A stretch of DNA of 64,000 nt. Origin: Oscillospiraceae bacterium (GTDB lineage Bacteria; Bacillota; Clostridia; Oscillospirales; Oscillospiraceae). Positions 34,265 through 43,089 of this stretch are shown here, piece by piece. A program made the position numbers and the translations under genes. The number at the start of each line of letters is the position of its first letter. Position 1 is the first letter of the stretch. The stretch is from NCBI GenBank assembly GCA_910575265.1, contig CAJTEA010000003.1:62001-126000 (forward strand), read 5' to 3'. The notes below the pieces were generated by a model. The model saw only the letters and a program-made list of their open reading frames with translations, had not been told where the DNA came from and searched no databases.

Positions 34265-35437
34265 TTGAACTCTATTCTTCGCTTTTGCGTGCGGGGCGGA
34301 AACGCCCAGGACCCGGAGACCCGCCGGCGATGCGGAGTACTGTCCGGGCTTGCCGGCATCGGGCTTAATCTGCTGCTCTTTCTGGGCAAGCTGCTGGCGG
34401 GGCTTGCCACCGCCTCTATCGCCGTCACTGCGGACGCGTTCAACAATCTGTCTGACGCGGCCTCCTCTGTCGTCACCCTTGTCGGCTTCCGGCTGGCCAG
34501 CCAGGAGGCGGACGAGGAGCACCCCTTCGGGCATGGACGGATCGAGTATCTGGCGGGGCTGGCGGTATCCATTCTCATCCTGCTGGTGGGACTGGAGCTG
34601 GCCAAATCCTCTTTGGAGAAGATGCTCCACCCGGAACAGGTGGACTTTCGTGTTCTTCCGGCGGTTATTCTGGCTGTCTCTATTGCGGTGAAGCTGGGGA
34701 TGTTTTGGTTCAACCGGGGGCTGTCCCGGGCGATCCAGTCGGCCGCTCTGGCCGCGACCGCCGCCGATTCCCTGTCCGACGCTGTGGCCACCACCACGCT
34801 GCTGCTGGGCCTGCTGGCCGGGCACTTGTTCAGCCTCCCTCTGGACGGCTGGCTGGGACTGGCTGTGGCCCTGTTCATTCTGCGGGCTGGCTGGGGGGCG
34901 GCCAGAGACACCATCGACCCTCTGCTAGGCCGGCCCATGGACCGGGAGCTGGCCGCCGACATCGACCGGATTGTGCTGGGCCACAACTATATTTTAGGTA
35001 TTCACGACCTGGTATATCACGATTACGGCCCCGGCCGGGCCATGATGTCCCTGCACGCCGAGGTGCCCGCCGACGGAAATTTTCTGGAGCTTCATGATGT
35101 GATCGACCACATCGAGCGGGAGCTGAAAGCGAAGCACCACATCGAGACCTGCATCCATATGGACCCGGTGGTCCGTGACGAGCGTACCGAGGGTCTCCGC
35201 CGGCAGGTGGCGGAAATTGCCAAGGGAATCGACCCCGCCCTTACCATTCACGATTTCCGCGTTACCGCGGGGCCCATCCATACCAATCTGCTGTTTGATG
35301 TGGTGGTGCCCTACAGCTTTGCCCTGTCTGACAGCCAGGTGCGGGCCGCCCTCTGTGAGGGAATCAAGGGCTTGTCTGACCGGTATGTTCCGATTATCCA
35401 GGTGGACCACTCCTATGTGGAGGAGGAAAAAAGCTGA
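34265..35437 (+). CDS. Cation diffusion facilitator family metal exporter
   Basis: About 390 residues. CDF proteins export divalent metals (Zn, Mn, Fe, Co) in exchange for protons. Six membrane segments lie in the first ~215 residues. The metal site motifs are SIAVTADAFNNLSDAASS and HPFGHGRIEYL on helices II-III and ALAATAADSLSDAVAT on helix V. A cytosolic ferredoxin-like domain (LHAEVPADGNFLELHDVIDHIERELK) follows, then a further C-terminal extension. The start is uncertain: TTG 34265 is suggested by GAGGTG ten bases upstream; ATG 34226 and GTG 34247 are in frame but lack ribosome sites. The tandem element upstream may control it. The metal cannot be named from sequence. Confidence 0.88.
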   Translation: MNSILRFCVRGGNAQDPETRRRCGVLSGLAGIGLNLLLFLGKLLAGLATASIAVTADAFNNLSDAASSVVTLVGFRLASQEADEEHPFGHGRIEYLAGLAVSILILLVGLELAKSSLEKMLHPEQVDFRVLPAVILAVSIAVKLGMFWFNRGLSRAIQSAALAATAADSLSDAVATTTLLLGLLAGHLFSLPLDGWLGLAVALFILRAGWGAARDTIDPLLGRPMDRELAADIDRIVLGHNYILGIHDLVYHDYGPGRAMMSLHAEVPADGNFLELHDVIDHIERELKAKHHIETCIHMDPVVRDERTEGLRRQVAEIAKGIDPALTIHDFRVTAGPIHTNLLFDVVVPYSFALSDSQVRAALCEGIKGLSDRYVPIIQVDHSYVEEEKS

Positions 35438-35498
35438 TTGCTGCCGCCATTTCCCGCGCCAGTTTACAAATTATTCACCCAAGCGATCTTATTCGCGT

Positions 35499-35504
35499 TA
35501 TAAT
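35499..35504 (+). promoter_or_regulatory. -10 element of the two-component operon
   Basis: TATAAT, 33 bases before the response regulator start; a weak TTCACC lies 19 bases upstream. Confidence 0.45.
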
Positions 35505-35536
35505 AGAAGCAACAACAAAAGAGCGAGGTGCCTTTT

Positions 35537-36229
35537 ATGTCAAAAAAGGTTTTGATTGTGGAGGACGACGCCAACATCGCCGAGCTGCTCCACCTCTATT
35601 TGGAGAAGGAGGGCTTTGAGACCCAGGTGGCCAAGGACGGCGGCAAAGGGGTGGAGCTGTTCCGCGCCTTTCAGCCCGACCTGGTGCTGCTGGACCTGAT
35701 GCTGCCCATTATGGACGGCTGGTCGGTGCTGAAAAAGATCCGGGAGGGGGACAAAACCCCGGTGATTATGCTCACCGCCAAGGGAGAGACCGAGGACAAG
35801 GTGGCTGGCCTGGAGCAGGGCGCCGACGATTATATTGTCAAGCCCTTTGAGATGAAGGAGGTGCTGGCCCGTATCCATGCCGTGATGCGCCGCGCCGGCG
35901 TGGAGGAGGAGACGGGGGAGAAAAAGCTGTCCTTCGACAAGCTGATTATCAACCTGGATTCCTATGAGCTGCTGGTGGACGGCCAGCGGGTGGATACGCC
36001 CCCCAAGGAGCTGGAGCTGCTGTTCCACTTGGCCTCCTCTCCCAACCGGGTGTTTACCCGGAACCAGCTGCTGGACGAGGTGTGGGGCTTCGACTATTTC
36101 GGCGACAGCCGGACGGTGGATGTCCACATCAAGCGCCTGCGGGAGAAGCTGGAGGACGTCAGCGACCAGTGGCGGCTGAAAACCGTCTGGGGCGTGGGCT
36201 ATAAATTTGAGCTGGGGACGGCGGGCTGA
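35537..36229 (+). CDS. OmpR-family response regulator
   Basis: A 230-residue regulator with a receiver domain (acid pocket VEDD near residue 9, phospho-acceptor Asp53 in LVLLDLMLP, Lys in DYIVKPFE) and a winged-helix DNA-binding domain (PPKELELLFHLASSPNRVFTRNQLLDEVWG...DVHIKRLREKL). ATG 35537 follows GCGAGGTG; a GTG nine bases earlier is less likely. It is the first gene of an operon with its sensor kinase and an HtrA protease, suggesting envelope-stress control. Confidence 0.94.
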   Translation: MSKKVLIVEDDANIAELLHLYLEKEGFETQVAKDGGKGVELFRAFQPDLVLLDLMLPIMDGWSVLKKIREGDKTPVIMLTAKGETEDKVAGLEQGADDYIVKPFEMKEVLARIHAVMRRAGVEEETGEKKLSFDKLIINLDSYELLVDGQRVDTPPKELELLFHLASSPNRVFTRNQLLDEVWGFDYFGDSRTVDVHIKRLREKLEDVSDQWRLKTVWGVGYKFELGTAG

Positions 36230-36231
36230 CT

Positions 36232-37674
36232 ATGCGCTCTCTGTATCGACGTCAATTGACCATGATGGTGAGCATCATGCTCATCTCTTTCACCCTGCTG
36301 GCCGGCGCCTTTATGCTGCTGTCCTACCGCTATATCATCGGGGAGACCCGGGATTCGGTGAAACGCAACGCCGGCTATATCGCCAGCTTTACCTCCACCT
36401 ACTACAGGCACTACCTCACGCTGGACGTCCAGGATGAGTTTTACAGTAGCTATATGGCCTCTATCGCCATGATCTCCAACTCCCACGTAATGGTGGCGGA
36501 CGCGGCGGGCAAGATCCTTTACGCCACCGACGGCAGCCATGTCTACACCTATGAGGACAGCCAGATCCCCGAGACCGTGGTGGACCAGGTGATGAACGAG
36601 GGCTCCTACAACGGCATGACCAACCTGGGGGGCATCTATCCGGAGCGGCGGTATATGTCCGCCCTGCCGGTGGCCAACCAGGTGGGGCCGCTGCCGGTGG
36701 TCCAGGGGATGGTGCTGGTGGCGGCCAGCGCCTCCAACCTGTCTGAGATGTGGTCCTCCACCGCCACCATCTTTTTTTTCTCCGCCGTGGTGGTGTTTTT
36801 GATTTCGGTGATTGCCAGTACCCTCACCTCCGCCTACCAGACCCGGCCCCTGAACGAGATGGCCGAGGCCGCCCGGAAGTTTGGCCAGGGGGAGTTTGAC
36901 ATCCGGGTCACCGGCTATGAGGACCGGTGTGACGAGGTAAGCGCCCTGGCTGAGGCGTTCAACTCTATGGCCAACTCCCTGGAGAAGGTGGAGACACAGC
37001 GCTCGGAGTTTATCGCCAACGTATCCCACGAGCTGAAAACCCCCATGACCACTATCGCCGGCTTTGCCGAGGGTATTCTGGACGGTACGATTCCCCCGGA
37101 GCGGGAGCGGGAATCGCTGGAGATCGTAGTGTCGGAGACCCGCCGGCTCAGCCGCCTGGTGCGGCGGATGCTGGATCTCAGCCGCCTTAACGCTTTGGCG
37201 GAGGGCGCCATCACCGCCCAGGAGACCTTCGACCTCACCGAGGTCATGTCCCGGGTGCTCATCAGCCTGGAGACCAAAATCACAGACCGGCAGCTGGACG
37301 TGGAGGTTCAAATGCCGGAGGAAAAGCTGATGGTCTGGGGCGACCCGGACGCCATCACCCAGGTATGCTACAATCTGCTGGACAACGCGGCCAAATTCGC
37401 CGCCCCCGGCACCGCCATTACCATTCAAATCACGAAAAAGGACGGCAAAGCCCACACCACCGTCCGCAATCTGGGGGCCACCATCCCAACCGAGGAGCTG
37501 CCCCTGCTCTTTGAGCGCTTCCATAAGGCGGATTACTCCCGCTCTATGGACCGGGAGGGCGTGGGACTGGGACTGTATATTGTCAAGACCATTCTGGGCA
37601 ACCTAAAGGAGAATATCACCGTGACCAGTGAGGACGGGGTAACCCAGTTCCACTTTACGCTGACCCTGGCGTGA
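36232..37674 (+). CDS. Sensor histidine kinase
   Basis: A 480-residue membrane kinase. An N-terminal membrane anchor (about 10-32) and a second segment (about 176-200) enclose an extracellular sensing domain of ~140 residues. A HAMP linker (PLNEMAEAARKFGQGEFDIRV) follows, then the dimerisation/phosphoacceptor domain with His266 (NVSHELKTPMTTIAGF) and an ATPase domain with N-box NLLDNAAKFA and G-box GVGLGLYIVK. It starts two bases after the response regulator, so they form a cognate pair. The signal is unknown. Confidence 0.94.
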   Translation: MRSLYRRQLTMMVSIMLISFTLLAGAFMLLSYRYIIGETRDSVKRNAGYIASFTSTYYRHYLTLDVQDEFYSSYMASIAMISNSHVMVADAAGKILYATDGSHVYTYEDSQIPETVVDQVMNEGSYNGMTNLGGIYPERRYMSALPVANQVGPLPVVQGMVLVAASASNLSEMWSSTATIFFFSAVVVFLISVIASTLTSAYQTRPLNEMAEAARKFGQGEFDIRVTGYEDRCDEVSALAEAFNSMANSLEKVETQRSEFIANVSHELKTPMTTIAGFAEGILDGTIPPERERESLEIVVSETRRLSRLVRRMLDLSRLNALAEGAITAQETFDLTEVMSRVLISLETKITDRQLDVEVQMPEEKLMVWGDPDAITQVCYNLLDNAAKFAAPGTAITIQITKKDGKAHTTVRNLGATIPTEELPLLFERFHKADYSRSMDREGVGLGLYIVKTILGNLKENITVTSEDGVTQFHFTLTLA

Positions 37675-37700
37675 GTTCAAAAATTTTCGGGGGTGTTACA

Positions 37701-38942
37701 ATGGACAACCGAAACGACCTGTGGCAGGGGGGACCCTGGGAGCGGCCCGCCCCCGCGTTTCCCGATCCGCCCGCCGTCCATATTCCGGTGGCCCCCGCCC
37801 GCCCGGCCCGGCCAGTGCCGCGGGTGAGGCGCGGGCGGCGGAAATGGCCCTGGTTTTTGGGGCTGATTGCCCTCATCGCGGTGATCTGCCTGTCCACGCT
37901 GCTGATTGACCGTTATTTCACCTCCAGACGACCAAACTACTTTACCTATCCCTATATCGACGGGGACGATTGGGCGCCCCTGGAGGACGAGGAGTTTAAC
38001 ACGGACCCGCCCTCCATCCCCAGGGCGGAAACCGGGACCGGAGTGACGGTGTCCCTCTCCCCCGCCCAGGGCGGGGCGCTGAATTACACGCAGATTTATG
38101 AGCGGGCGATCCCCTCCGCCGTGTCAATTACGGCCATCGGAACCGGAGGCTACAGCTCCGGCAGCGGCGTGGTGCTCACCGGGGACGGTTATCTGATCAC
38201 CAACGCCCATGTGGTGGCCGGAGCCCGGGCGGTAAACGTCACGCTCTATGACAACCGGATTCTGCCCGCCAGCCTGGTGGGGTTTGACGCGGTGGAGGAC
38301 CTGGCTGTGCTGAAAGTTGAGGCCAGCGGCCTGACCCCGGCCCAGTTCGGCGACTCCAATACCCTGCGCATCGGCGAGCCGGTGGCCGCCCTGGGGGACT
38401 CCCTGGGCTACCGCTCTACTTTTACAGACGGCATCGTATCCTCCCTGGACCGGGAGGTGGAGGTGGACGGCGTAACCATGGTTCTGATTCAGACCAGCGC
38501 CGCCATCAACTTCGGCAATTCCGGCGGCCCGCTGCTGAACCAGTATGGCCAGGTGATGGGCATTAACACCATCAAGATTGTCACCGAGGACGGTTCCGCC
38601 GAGGGCCTGGGCTTTGCCATTCCCTCCCGGAGGGTGAAGTATGTGGCCGACCGCCTGATCGCCGGGGAGGAGGTCAAAGCCGGCGTATTCGGCTTTACGG
38701 TAAAAACGGTGGTCCAGGAGGGCGGCGGTCTGGAGCTGGTAGATGTGGAAAAGGACAGCGACGGCTGGGCCAAGGGCCTGCGGAGGGGCGATATTATCAT
38801 CGCCGCCGATGGCCAGCCCGTCACCGGGCTTCAGGACCTGACCCGCCTCAAGCTGGGCCTGGGAGCGGGGGATGTGGTGACCCTCACCTACCTGCGGGAC
38901 GGGGAGAGTCATACGGTTGAAGTGGAGCTGATTGAGGCATGA
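37701..38942 (+). CDS. HtrA/DegP-like membrane-anchored serine protease with PDZ domain
   Basis: A 413-residue protease. A proline-rich cytosolic N-terminus (~1-50) precedes one membrane anchor (WPWFLGLIALIAVICLSTLLI), a linker, then a trypsin-like domain with the triad His170 (TNAHVV), Asp200 (EDLAVL) and Ser274 (NSGGPLL), and a C-terminal PDZ domain (GDIIIAADGQPVTGLQDL). HtrA proteins degrade or refold damaged exported proteins. ATG 37701 has GGGGGTG upstream. Its position after a two-component system is like CssRS-HtrA of Bacillus, suggesting secretion-stress regulation (inference). Confidence 0.92.
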   Translation: MDNRNDLWQGGPWERPAPAFPDPPAVHIPVAPARPARPVPRVRRGRRKWPWFLGLIALIAVICLSTLLIDRYFTSRRPNYFTYPYIDGDDWAPLEDEEFNTDPPSIPRAETGTGVTVSLSPAQGGALNYTQIYERAIPSAVSITAIGTGGYSSGSGVVLTGDGYLITNAHVVAGARAVNVTLYDNRILPASLVGFDAVEDLAVLKVEASGLTPAQFGDSNTLRIGEPVAALGDSLGYRSTFTDGIVSSLDREVEVDGVTMVLIQTSAAINFGNSGGPLLNQYGQVMGINTIKIVTEDGSAEGLGFAIPSRRVKYVADRLIAGEEVKAGVFGFTVKTVVQEGGGLELVDVEKDSDGWAKGLRRGDIIIAADGQPVTGLQDLTRLKLGLGAGDVVTLTYLRDGESHTVEVELIEA

Positions 38943-39430
38943 TAAACACGACGCTTTGCTATATCCGGCGGGGGGATGATTATTTGATGCTCCACCGGAT
39001 AAAAAAAGAACATGACCTGAACCGCGACAAGTGGATTGGGATCGGGGGGAAATTTCAGGACAAGGAGAGCCCCGAGGACTGTCTGCTTCGGGAGGTGGAG
39101 GAGGAGACAGGGCTGACCCTCACCCGTTATCAGTACCGGGGGATCGTCACCTTTGTCTCTGACCGCTGGCCAACCGAGTATATGCACCTGTTCACCGCCG
39201 ACGGCTTTACCGGGACCTTGAAGGAGTGTGACGAGGGGGTGCTGGAGTGGCTTCCCCGGGGCCGGCTGCTTCAGATTCCCCACTGGGAGGGGGACGCCAT
39301 TTTTCTGAATCTGATTTGGGAGGACGCCCCCTTTTTCTCCCTCAAGGTCTGTTACGAGGGGGACAAGCTGGCCGGCGCCGTCCTGAACGGAAAAACCATT
39401 CGTGAAACAACGGGGAAAGGAGCTTTATGA
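38939..39430 (+). CDS. Nudix hydrolase (MutT-like, 8-oxo-dGTP type)
   Basis: A 163-residue protein with a complete Nudix box (GGKFQDKESPEDCLLREVEEETGL). These enzymes hydrolyse nucleoside diphosphates linked to another moiety. The family closest in appearance is the 8-oxo-dGTP diphosphatase of Firmicutes, which cleans the nucleotide pool. The start overlaps the HtrA stop (ATGA), and its own stop overlaps the next gene, so it is part of the operon. Confidence 0.9.
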   Translation: MINTTLCYIRRGDDYLMLHRIKKEHDLNRDKWIGIGGKFQDKESPEDCLLREVEEETGLTLTRYQYRGIVTFVSDRWPTEYMHLFTADGFTGTLKECDEGVLEWLPRGRLLQIPHWEGDAIFLNLIWEDAPFFSLKVCYEGDKLAGAVLNGKTIRETTGKGAL

Positions 39431-39672
39431 TGAGACCGGAATACGCCAATGCTTTTGGCCTGCGCAAGGTATCCGACAAGGAGGGAGAGCTGCTGGAGGT
39501 CACGCTGGATATCTCCTATAAGTATATGGAGAACGCGATCACTGTCAATTCCCAGGGCGGGATCGAGAACGTGGCCACGCCCGCCGCCGACACGGTGGCG
39601 TCCATTGTGATGAACCGGCAGAGCGCCATCTCGCTGCGCAACCTGCTGATCCAGACCCTGGGCGCGGAGTAA
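39427..39672 (+). CDS. Small conserved-looking protein of unknown function
   Basis: An 81-residue soluble protein with no recognised domain, signal or membrane segment. The start overlaps the Nudix stop (ATGA), with AAAGGAG upstream, and a strong terminator follows, which together support a real gene. The central part (LLEVTLDISYKYMENAITVNSQGGIENVATPAADTVASIVM) looks like a small alpha/beta fold. Confidence 0.7.
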   Translation: MMRPEYANAFGLRKVSDKEGELLEVTLDISYKYMENAITVNSQGGIENVATPAADTVASIVMNRQSAISLRNLLIQTLGAE

Positions 39673-39678
39673 AAGAAA

Positions 39679-39710
39679 AAACCCGCGGTTGAAAAACCGC
39701 GGGTTTTCTG
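39679..39710. terminator. Bidirectional intrinsic terminator
   Basis: Stem AAACCCGCGGTT / AACCGCGGGTTT with loop GAAA, T-rich on both strands. It serves the two-component operon and the convergent LCP gene. Confidence 0.88.
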
Positions 39711-39713
39711 CGC

Positions 39714-40859
39714 TCAGTTGTGGTACCCCTCCGCTTTGGCGAGGTTCATCTCCTTCAGAGTCAGGTCCCGGTTGTAGGGGTTGATCAGCCGGTTGACCGT
39801 TTCCAGCGTCTTTTCCTGGTCCAGCTCGTAGCAGTAGGTATAGCCCCGGTACAAGCCGAAGCCGTTGCCCTCCAGCGTGGCGGTCTCCACACCGGTGGAG
39901 GGGTCCAGGCCCACCGCCTTGCTGGCGAAGTAGAGCATGTGGTCCATAGACAGGTCAGTGTCTACGTTCTGGTTGAAAATCTCCACAAAGCCGTTGATTT
40001 TGGTCAGATTTCCCCAGGAGAGCACCTTTTTGGCCAGGGCGACCAGAAGGTTCTGCTGGGTCTGGGTGCGGCCGGTGTCGGTATAGCCGGTGCCGTCGTT
40101 GTTCTTCCGGAACCGGGCGACCTCCATGGCCTGCTGGCCGTTAAGGTGGTACATCCCCTCTGTATAGTGGATGTGGAGATTCTGGCCCGGGGTGGGATCG
40201 TCGTAATTCATATTGCAGGGGACGTAGAAGTCGATGCCCTCCAGGTAGTCCACCAGAGTGATGAAGCCCTGAATATTGACCTTAATGTAGTAGTCAATGG
40301 GGATGCCCAGCATGTTGGAGATGTCGGCCTTCCGCTGCTCCAAGCCGCCGGGACCGTAGACCAGGTGGGGGTTGCCGCTGTCACGGGCCACCAGGGTGTC
40401 CCGGGGGACGGAAACCACCCCCACGGTCTGCTCCTCCGTGTCGTAGCACATCACCATCATAATGTCGGTGCGGTAGCCCTCCGCGTCGGTGGCGGCCAGG
40501 AGGATGTTATAGACCCCCTTCCGACGCTCCAGACCGGTTTCCCCGGATTGAGCGTCTCCGCCAGTGACACCCGGCGCCTGCGTATCGTCCGTCCCGCTGG
40601 GCGAGGGAGAGGGAAGCTCTGACTGGGCCGGGGGCTTTATAAGAAAGGTAAAGCCCGCGTAGACCGCCACAATGATGGCGGAAACCACCACCAGCGCCTT
40701 GTAAAGCCACACGGCCACCGCGGCGGCGATTCCCCGGCCACCCGGGCGTGGGCGGGACCGGGAAGGCCTGTCCTCCCAACGGTCCGGCTCGCTTCGCCGG
40801 GGCGGACTCCGCCGCTCTCCCGACCGCCGCCGGGACATATTTACATATCGTTCTTCCAA
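39714..40859 (-). CDS. LytR-CpsA-Psr (LCP) family cell-wall glycopolymer ligase
   Basis: A 381-residue membrane-anchored protein. An Arg/Ser/Pro-rich cytosolic tail (~1-50) is followed by one membrane helix (IAAAVAVWLYKALVVVSAII) and an extracellular LCP domain (about 115-320) with the family's Asp/Arg cluster (YRTDIMMVM, VVSVPRDT, EVARFRKNN). LCP enzymes transfer lipid-linked glycopolymers onto peptidoglycan, giving the secondary polymers that SLH domains bind. Start TTG 40859 has AGGAAG nine bases upstream; ATG 40838 is an alternative with a weak site. Confidence 0.9.
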   Translation of the reverse strand: MEERYVNMSRRRSGERRSPPRRSEPDRWEDRPSRSRPRPGGRGIAAAVAVWLYKALVVVSAIIVAVYAGFTFLIKPPAQSELPSPSPSGTDDTQAPGVTGGDAQSGETGLERRKGVYNILLAATDAEGYRTDIMMVMCYDTEEQTVGVVSVPRDTLVARDSGNPHLVYGPGGLEQRKADISNMLGIPIDYYIKVNIQGFITLVDYLEGIDFYVPCNMNYDDPTPGQNLHIHYTEGMYHLNGQQAMEVARFRKNNDGTGYTDTGRTQTQQNLLVALAKKVLSWGNLTKINGFVEIFNQNVDTDLSMDHMLYFASKAVGLDPSTGVETATLEGNGFGLYRGYTYCYELDQEKTLETVNRLINPYNRDLTLKEMNLAKAEGYHN

Positions 40860-40948
40860 AGGGAGTCACTTCCTGAATCTGATTCTCCCAGTAGTATACA
40901 TAATTCGACCCCAACCGGCAAGAGGGAACGGCGTCAATTCATAAAAAA

Positions 40949-41671
40949 TTAAGAATTCTTCCCGTTCCGCTTCTGCCGCTGAACGGCAAAGATATTTTGG
41001 GTGATTCGGGCCTCATCCTCCTCGTTCAGCTCCAGAAAACGGCAGCCGTATTCAAGTTTACCCTCGCCGCTGTCCACGATCCGAAGCACCTGGCAGTACA
41101 TGACGGAGGTGTCCCGGTCCTCCAGCAGCTTTACTTTCAGCAAAAACTTGTCACCCTCCGCATAGCGGATCTCTGAGCTGATGCGCGCGCCCCCCACACT
41201 GATATTCAGCAGCTTGCAGGGCTTCTCACCGGCGTTGAGACCGCTCAGGGTGGTGGCGGTGGCGGCTATGTTAGTATCCAGACGGAAGAAAGCCCGGTCG
41301 TTGCCAATGCGGGCCACCACCAGGTCCTCCACCTGCCACTTGTGCTGGGGCAGGGGGGAGATGGTTCCTTCCATATAGACCGCCTTTCGCTCGTGGTCGT
41401 TGTAGCCCCGGATGCGGACCCGGACCGGTTCCGGCTCCTCACCCTCCGCCTGCTTGAGGGGCATGGCCTCGGAATACTGGTACAGCTGGGCCGTGTTGTC
41501 CCGATAGCCCATCAGTTTGGCCACAAAGAGCACCCGGGCGTCAAAGGTGGACACCTCCACCCGCATGCCGGAGTAAATCTCCAGGGCTTTGTCCTCTGTG
41601 GACGCTGCCCCGGGCCGCTCCGCTTTTTTCTCCTCCTGAACCAGCTTGTGAAACAGATTGAATAATCCCAT
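40949..41671 (-). CDS. PilZ domain c-di-GMP receptor (YcgR-like)
   Basis: A 240-residue protein. The N-terminal ~110 residues are a YcgR-N-like beta domain (LEIYSGMRVEVSTFDARVLFVAKLMGYRDN). The C-terminal PilZ domain keeps both c-di-GMP contact motifs: RxxxR as RAFFR and (D/N)xSxxG as NISVGG. No membrane segment is seen. ATG 41671 follows GAGAGG; an upstream in-frame extension would enter the cyclase gene. It lies 8 bases after a response-regulator cyclase, so the pair probably works as signal maker and reader. The output is unknown; no flagellar genes are in view. Confidence 0.88.
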   Translation of the reverse strand: MGLFNLFHKLVQEEKKAERPGAASTEDKALEIYSGMRVEVSTFDARVLFVAKLMGYRDNTAQLYQYSEAMPLKQAEGEEPEPVRVRIRGYNDHERKAVYMEGTISPLPQHKWQVEDLVVARIGNDRAFFRLDTNIAATATTLSGLNAGEKPCKLLNISVGGARISSEIRYAEGDKFLLKVKLLEDRDTSVMYCQVLRIVDSGEGKLEYGCRFLELNEEDEARITQNIFAVQRQKRNGKNS

Positions 41672-41679
41672 AGCGCCTC

Positions 41680-42597
41680 TCACTTCTCCCGCAGCTGCTT
41701 CATGCTCTCGTTGGCCCAGACCACCTGGTTCCGGCCAAAGCGTTTGGCGTCGTACAGCATGGTGTCCGCCACCTTCAAATAAGTGTCGTAGGAGCTGTCC
41801 GCCCTGGGCACCACCGTGACCCCGCCAATGCTGATGGTCACCCACTGGGAGACCTCCGGATTATGGGGGATACGCAGATCCTCCACCGACCGGCGGATCA
41901 GCTTCAGGTGCTCAAAGGCGCTGTCCATATTCTCCCCGATCATAAAGGCGACGAATTCCTCCCCGCCGTAGCGGGCGAAGAAGTCGGTGCCGCGCCGCAG
42001 GTGAAGGGAGGCGGTCTTGGCCACAGAGGCAATCACCTTGTCTCCGGCGGGATGGCCGAAGGTGTCGTTGTATACCTTGAACTTGTCGATGTCGAACATA
42101 CAGATGGAGAAGGGCGCCTGGAGGCGGGCGGCCTCCTGCCACTTTATGACGCTGTAGCGGTCGTGCCGGCGGCGGTTGGCCACGCCGGTCAGCTGATCCG
42201 TCATGGATTGGGCCTCCACCTGCTTGCGGTACTGATACAGCTTGATGTGGGTATTCACCCGCGCCTTGACAATCAGCGGGTGGAAGGGCTTTGTGATATA
42301 GTCCACCGCGCCCAGGGTGAGCCCCCGCTGCTCATGCTCAATAGCGGCCAGACTGGTAATCAGGATGACCGGGGTGTACTGCGTGGCGGGATTTTCCTGG
42401 AGCTGCTTTAGCAAGGTGAAGCCATCGGTATCCGGCAGGATTACGTCCAGAAGGATCAGGGAGTAGTCCCCGGAAACAGCCCGGTTCAGGCCCTCCTCCG
42501 CGTTGTGAACGATGGTTACATTGTAGTCCTCATCAATAATGGATTTTAACTGGGCAGCCTGTACAAGGCTATCATCTACAATCAAAATGTTTTCCAT
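41680..42597 (-). CDS. Response regulator diguanylate cyclase (REC-GGDEF)
   Basis: A 305-residue protein with a receiver domain (acid pocket VDDS, phospho-acceptor Asp51 in LILLDVILPD) and a GGDEF domain making c-di-GMP from GTP. The active site is GGEEF at residues 211-215. The product-inhibition site RxxD (Arg202-Asp205) is five residues upstream, so feedback control is likely. ATG follows AAGGAGTG. No kinase lies beside it. Confidence 0.93.
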   Translation of the reverse strand: MENILIVDDSLVQAAQLKSIIDEDYNVTIVHNAEEGLNRAVSGDYSLILLDVILPDTDGFTLLKQLQENPATQYTPVILITSLAAIEHEQRGLTLGAVDYITKPFHPLIVKARVNTHIKLYQYRKQVEAQSMTDQLTGVANRRRHDRYSVIKWQEAARLQAPFSICMFDIDKFKVYNDTFGHPAGDKVIASVAKTASLHLRRGTDFFARYGGEEFVAFMIGENMDSAFEHLKLIRRSVEDLRIPHNPEVSQWVTISIGGVTVVPRADSSYDTYLKVADTMLYDAKRFGRNQVVWANESMKQLREK

Positions 42598-42759
42598 TTT
42601 TACACTCCTTGCTCGGGTTGCTCAACTCTGTTTTCGTCCGTTCTTTTTGTCCGGCCGTCCGGGATCTTTTGAAAATCGGACTATGAGATCAACAGACATT
42701 ATATGCCTTTTGGATTGAAATAGCAAGGGATTTTTCTCTCAAAAAACCAGGAAAGGGAA

Positions 42760-42788
42760 TTGACAAATGGAGTTGAATGGGGTAAGAT
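42760..42788 (+). promoter_or_regulatory. Promoter of the T-box/ilv operon
   Basis: TTGACA, exactly 17 bases, TAAGAT. The gap 42598-42759 before it shows nothing else. Confidence 0.75.
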
Positions 42789-42792
42789 AGGG

Positions 42793-43057
42793 AACAATCA
42801 TCATAAAAGCGATGACCGGGACAGTAGGCTTGTCTGGATCTGAAGAGAGGGCGCGGCTGGTGCGAGCGCCTGTGAAGGACCTCCCCCGAACCTCACCCGT
42901 GAGCAGTCCGGCTGAACCGCCCGAGGGGCGCGGTAGGTTGGAACGGTCTCCCTCCGTTACAGGGCAATGAGCGCATGGCACAGGCCATGAATTTAGGTGG
43001 TACCACGGAGCGTCGGCTTCGTCCTATCTTTCACGGAGATGGGACGGGGCTTTTTTG
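42793..43057 (+). promoter_or_regulatory. T-box riboswitch, probably leucine-specific
   Basis: A long leader with the AGTA loop-E motif (42832-42835), distal loop GGCTGGTGCGAGC, and the T-box sequence AGGTGGTACCACGG (42995-43008) of the antiterminator. A terminator hairpin (CGTCCTATCT/AGATGGGACG plus TTTTTT, to 43056) follows. The specifier triplet appears to be CTC (42892-42894, followed by A), i.e. Leu. Uncharged tRNA would favour read-through into the acetolactate synthase genes. The specifier reading is tentative. Confidence 0.88.
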
Positions 43058-43089
43058 TTTCCATTTGATTTTAACGGAGGTGATGTTCC

